6,837 nucleotides of DNA from contig VGSD01000158.1 of NCBI GenBank assembly GCA_016875155.1, positions 1-6,837 of the forward strand. Direction: 5' to 3'. The position numbers and the translations under genes were made by a program. The stretch comes from Deltaproteobacteria bacterium (GTDB lineage: Bacteria > Desulfobacterota > BSN033 > UBA1163). Positions 5,482 to 6,837 of this stretch are shown piece after piece; position 1 is the first letter of the stretch, and every line of letters starts with the position of its first letter. Under the pieces are notes generated by a model, which saw nothing but the letters and a program-made list of their open reading frames with translations, was not told the origin of the DNA and did no database searches.

Positions 5482-6144
5482 ATGGAAAGACCTGTATTAA
5501 AAGCGGAAGTAAGAGAGGAAAAGGGGAAAGGTGCGGCAAGAAAATTAAGAGAGCGTGGATTTATCCCTGCAGTCTTTTACGGACCCCATTCCCAGACGAT
5601 CCCTCTGATCGTTGATCCGAAAGAACTATCGCTCACCCTTCAGACCGAAGCAGGGGGAAATGTCCTGATCGATCTTGATATTCGAAAGGGCAGTCAATCC
5701 GAACGAAAAGTTGTGATGGTCAAGGAACTTCAGTTTGATCACTTTCAGAAGAGTGCCCTGCACACCGATTTTTATGAAGTGGCCATGGATGTGATGGTGA
5801 CCGTGGAAATTCCCATCCATCTTGTCGGGAAGCCAGAAGGAACAAAGATGGGAGGCATCCTTGAGCAGGTCCGCAGGGTCATTGAGGTTCAATGTTTTCC
5901 CGGAGATATTCCGAAGAGCATTGATATTGATGTCAGTGCTCTCAAGATCGGCGATTCCATCCACGTCAATGAGATTCGAGTGGAGAAAGCTAAGATTTTA
6001 TCGGATACCAACTTCACCATTGCCACAGTGGTTCCGCCTGTAGCGGAAGAGAAGAAAGTGGAAGAAGTAGCCGCTGAAGCAGCAGTTGAAGGAGCAGAGG
6101 TAAAGGAGAAGGAGAAAGAGAAGGAGAAGGAGGAGAAAGAGTAA
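5482..6144 (+). CDS. rplY: Large-subunit ribosomal protein L25, CTC (two-domain) type
   Basis: 220 residues. Binds 5S rRNA in the 50S subunit. The N-terminal domain (about 1-95) carries the family pattern LKAEVREEKGKGAARKLRERG, IPAVFYGP (28-35) and the HTDFYEV motif near residue 95. The C-terminal TL5/CTC domain (about 100-185) includes VEIPIHLVGKPEG, GG, RVIEVQC and LKIGDSIHV. This is the long CTC form rather than the short single-domain form of E. coli. The last 35 or so residues are an acidic/basic low-complexity tail rich in Ala-Glu and then alternating Lys-Glu. An AAGGGAG ribosome site lies 8 bases before the ATG. The pth gene begins 6 bases after the stop. Confidence 0.95.
   Translation: MERPVLKAEVREEKGKGAARKLRERGFIPAVFYGPHSQTIPLIVDPKELSLTLQTEAGGNVLIDLDIRKGSQSERKVVMVKELQFDHFQKSALHTDFYEVAMDVMVTVEIPIHLVGKPEGTKMGGILEQVRRVIEVQCFPGDIPKSIDIDVSALKIGDSIHVNEIRVEKAKILSDTNFTIATVVPPVAEEKKVEEVAAEAAVEGAEVKEKEKEKEKEEKE
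6102..6141 (+). repeat. 40-base homopurine tract encoding the Lys-Glu tail of L25
   Basis: The coding strand is purely A/G for 40 bases, made of irregular aaggag/gagaaa units, and ends at the L25 stop codon. It encodes an alternating Lys/Glu tail. It also contains several Shine-Dalgarno-like stretches, the last being AAGGAGGAG (6127-6135), 15 bases before the GTG of pth. Such repeats are prone to length change, and indels in steps of 6 would only alter tail length. Confidence 0.8.
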
Positions 6145-6150
6145 TCGGGT

Positions 6151-6732
6151 GTGAAAATTATTGTGGGACTGGGAAACCCGGGTTCCCAATATGAGGGAAG
6201 CCGGCATAATATTGGATTCATGGTGGTGGATCGGCTTGCGACCATACATCATATTCGCATTACCACAAAACGCTTCAAAGCACTCTTCGGAAAAGGGTTG
6301 TTTGGCCCTCAAGAAGTCGTCCTTATCAAACCGATGACATTCATGAACCGGAGCGGAGAAGCTGTCAACGGGGTGCTCCAGTTCTATCATTACGGTCCGG
6401 AAAATTTAATCGTCATTCATGACGATTTGGATCTTTCGCTTGGAAGGCTTCGTTTTAAAATGAGGGGAGGGGATGGGGGGCATCTCGGAGTGCGATCCAT
6501 CATTGAATCCATAGGAGCCAATAATTTTTTAAGATTGAAGGTTGGCGTCGGAAGACCACCCAAGGGAATGGATCCTGCAAGTTATGTCCTTGGTGCTTTT
6601 CCACTATCGGAAGAAGACGATTTAAACAGGGTCCTTGATCAAGCAACAGAAGCCATCAAGGTGATGCTTTTAGATGGAGTTCAAACTGCAATGAACCGGT
6701 TTCAGAAAAAAATCAGATTAGAGGAGGGTTAG
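6151..6732 (+). CDS. pth: Peptidyl-tRNA hydrolase
   Basis: 193 residues from a GTG start, the usual length. Releases tRNA from peptidyl-tRNAs that drop off the ribosome by cleaving the ester bond. Conserved features: VGLGNPG (5-11, N9), SRHNIGF (17-23, catalytic H19), KPMTFMNRSG (60-69, N66) and the DDLDL motif (91-95, with D92 matching the catalytic aspartate). The usual GGHNG motif reads GGHLG (109-113), so the Asn equivalent to E. coli N114 is Leu. The start is fixed because the family begins M-K-I-I-V-G-L-G-N-P. The nearest strong Shine-Dalgarno is 15 bases upstream inside the L25 gene, so translation probably depends on coupling to L25, whose stop is 6 bases away. Confidence 0.96.
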   Translation: MKIIVGLGNPGSQYEGSRHNIGFMVVDRLATIHHIRITTKRFKALFGKGLFGPQEVVLIKPMTFMNRSGEAVNGVLQFYHYGPENLIVIHDDLDLSLGRLRFKMRGGDGGHLGVRSIIESIGANNFLRLKVGVGRPPKGMDPASYVLGAFPLSEEDDLNRVLDQATEAIKVMLLDGVQTAMNRFQKKIRLEEG

Positions 6733-6734
6733 AT

Positions 6735-6837
6735 ATGGTCTGGATTGGAGTTGCTGGGCTAACGGGATTGGTTGCGTTATTCTTCGTTCTCTTCACGGCC
6801 AAAAAGGTGATGAAACAGGACCCCGGAACACCTCAGA
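6735..6837 (+). CDS. hppA: Probable membrane-bound ion-pumping pyrophosphatase, 5' end only
   Basis: 34 codons before the right edge. The ATG lies 2 bases after the pth stop with AGGAGGG (6722-6728) six bases upstream, so it is in the same operon. The translation starts with a transmembrane helix (about residues 3-22) followed by KKVMKQDPGTPQ. A first helix followed by VMK-x-DPGT resembles the N-terminus of H+/Na+-translocating pyrophosphatases, integral membrane proteins that use PPi hydrolysis to pump ions. Only the N-terminus can be seen and the catalytic motifs lie outside, so another membrane protein is possible. If correct, it would recycle PPi made by biosynthetic reactions. Confidence 0.6.
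   Translation, partial: MVWIGVAGLTGLVALFFVLFTAKKVMKQDPGTPQ

Noticed and set aside
5626..5964. A 112-codon open frame on the minus strand inside the L25 gene
   Set aside because: It is antisense to a well-supported ribosomal protein gene and has no recognisable motifs.

Overview
The window looks like chromosomal DNA of a Gram-negative bacterium of the deltaproteobacterial (Thermodesulfobacteriota) type. The basis is the gene order ispE, tRNA-Gln, prs, L25, pth, which I recall from that group, together with a lipoprotein gene and what looks like the start of a membrane pyrophosphatase gene. This placement is inference from gene content and order; no marker was compared against a database.

Left part (1-2297, minus strand): three co-directional, closely spaced genes form an accessory cassette, transcribed from about 2342 leftward. 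In order of transcription they encode a stand-alone PqqD-like small protein, an ATP-grasp ligase, and a fold-III PLP-dependent decarboxylase (ornithine/diaminopimelate decarboxylase family) that runs off the left edge. PqqD-like proteins commonly present peptides to modifying enzymes and ATP-grasp enzymes make amide-type bonds, so the set could build or modify a small peptide or amino-acid conjugate. No precursor peptide is visible here and the product is unknown. This is the best candidate for an undescribed system in the window.

Middle (2298-2586): an AT-rich divergent promoter region. It holds a good sigma-70 promoter facing right, a weaker one facing left, and a dyad between them.

Right part (2587-6837, plus strand): a housekeeping run. 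It contains a putative lipoprotein of unknown function, IspE (MEP isoprenoid pathway), tRNA-Gln(TTG), PRPP synthetase (nucleotide precursors), ribosomal protein L25/CTC, peptidyl-tRNA hydrolase, and the first 34 codons of a probable proton/sodium-pumping pyrophosphatase. The common theme is translation and nucleotide or pyrophosphate metabolism. L25, pth and the last gene are separated by 2-6 bases and are probably co-translated.

The interval around the tRNA (3935-4414) is unusual. Two different families of degenerate 7-bp repeats, each arranged as an inverted repeat, flank the tRNA gene. Just downstream of the tRNA a GC-rich structured segment ends in an imperfect copy of the last 18 bases of the tRNA gene, which looks like a relic of insertion or duplication at the tRNA 3' end. 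A separate strong hairpin lies in the leader of the L25 gene.
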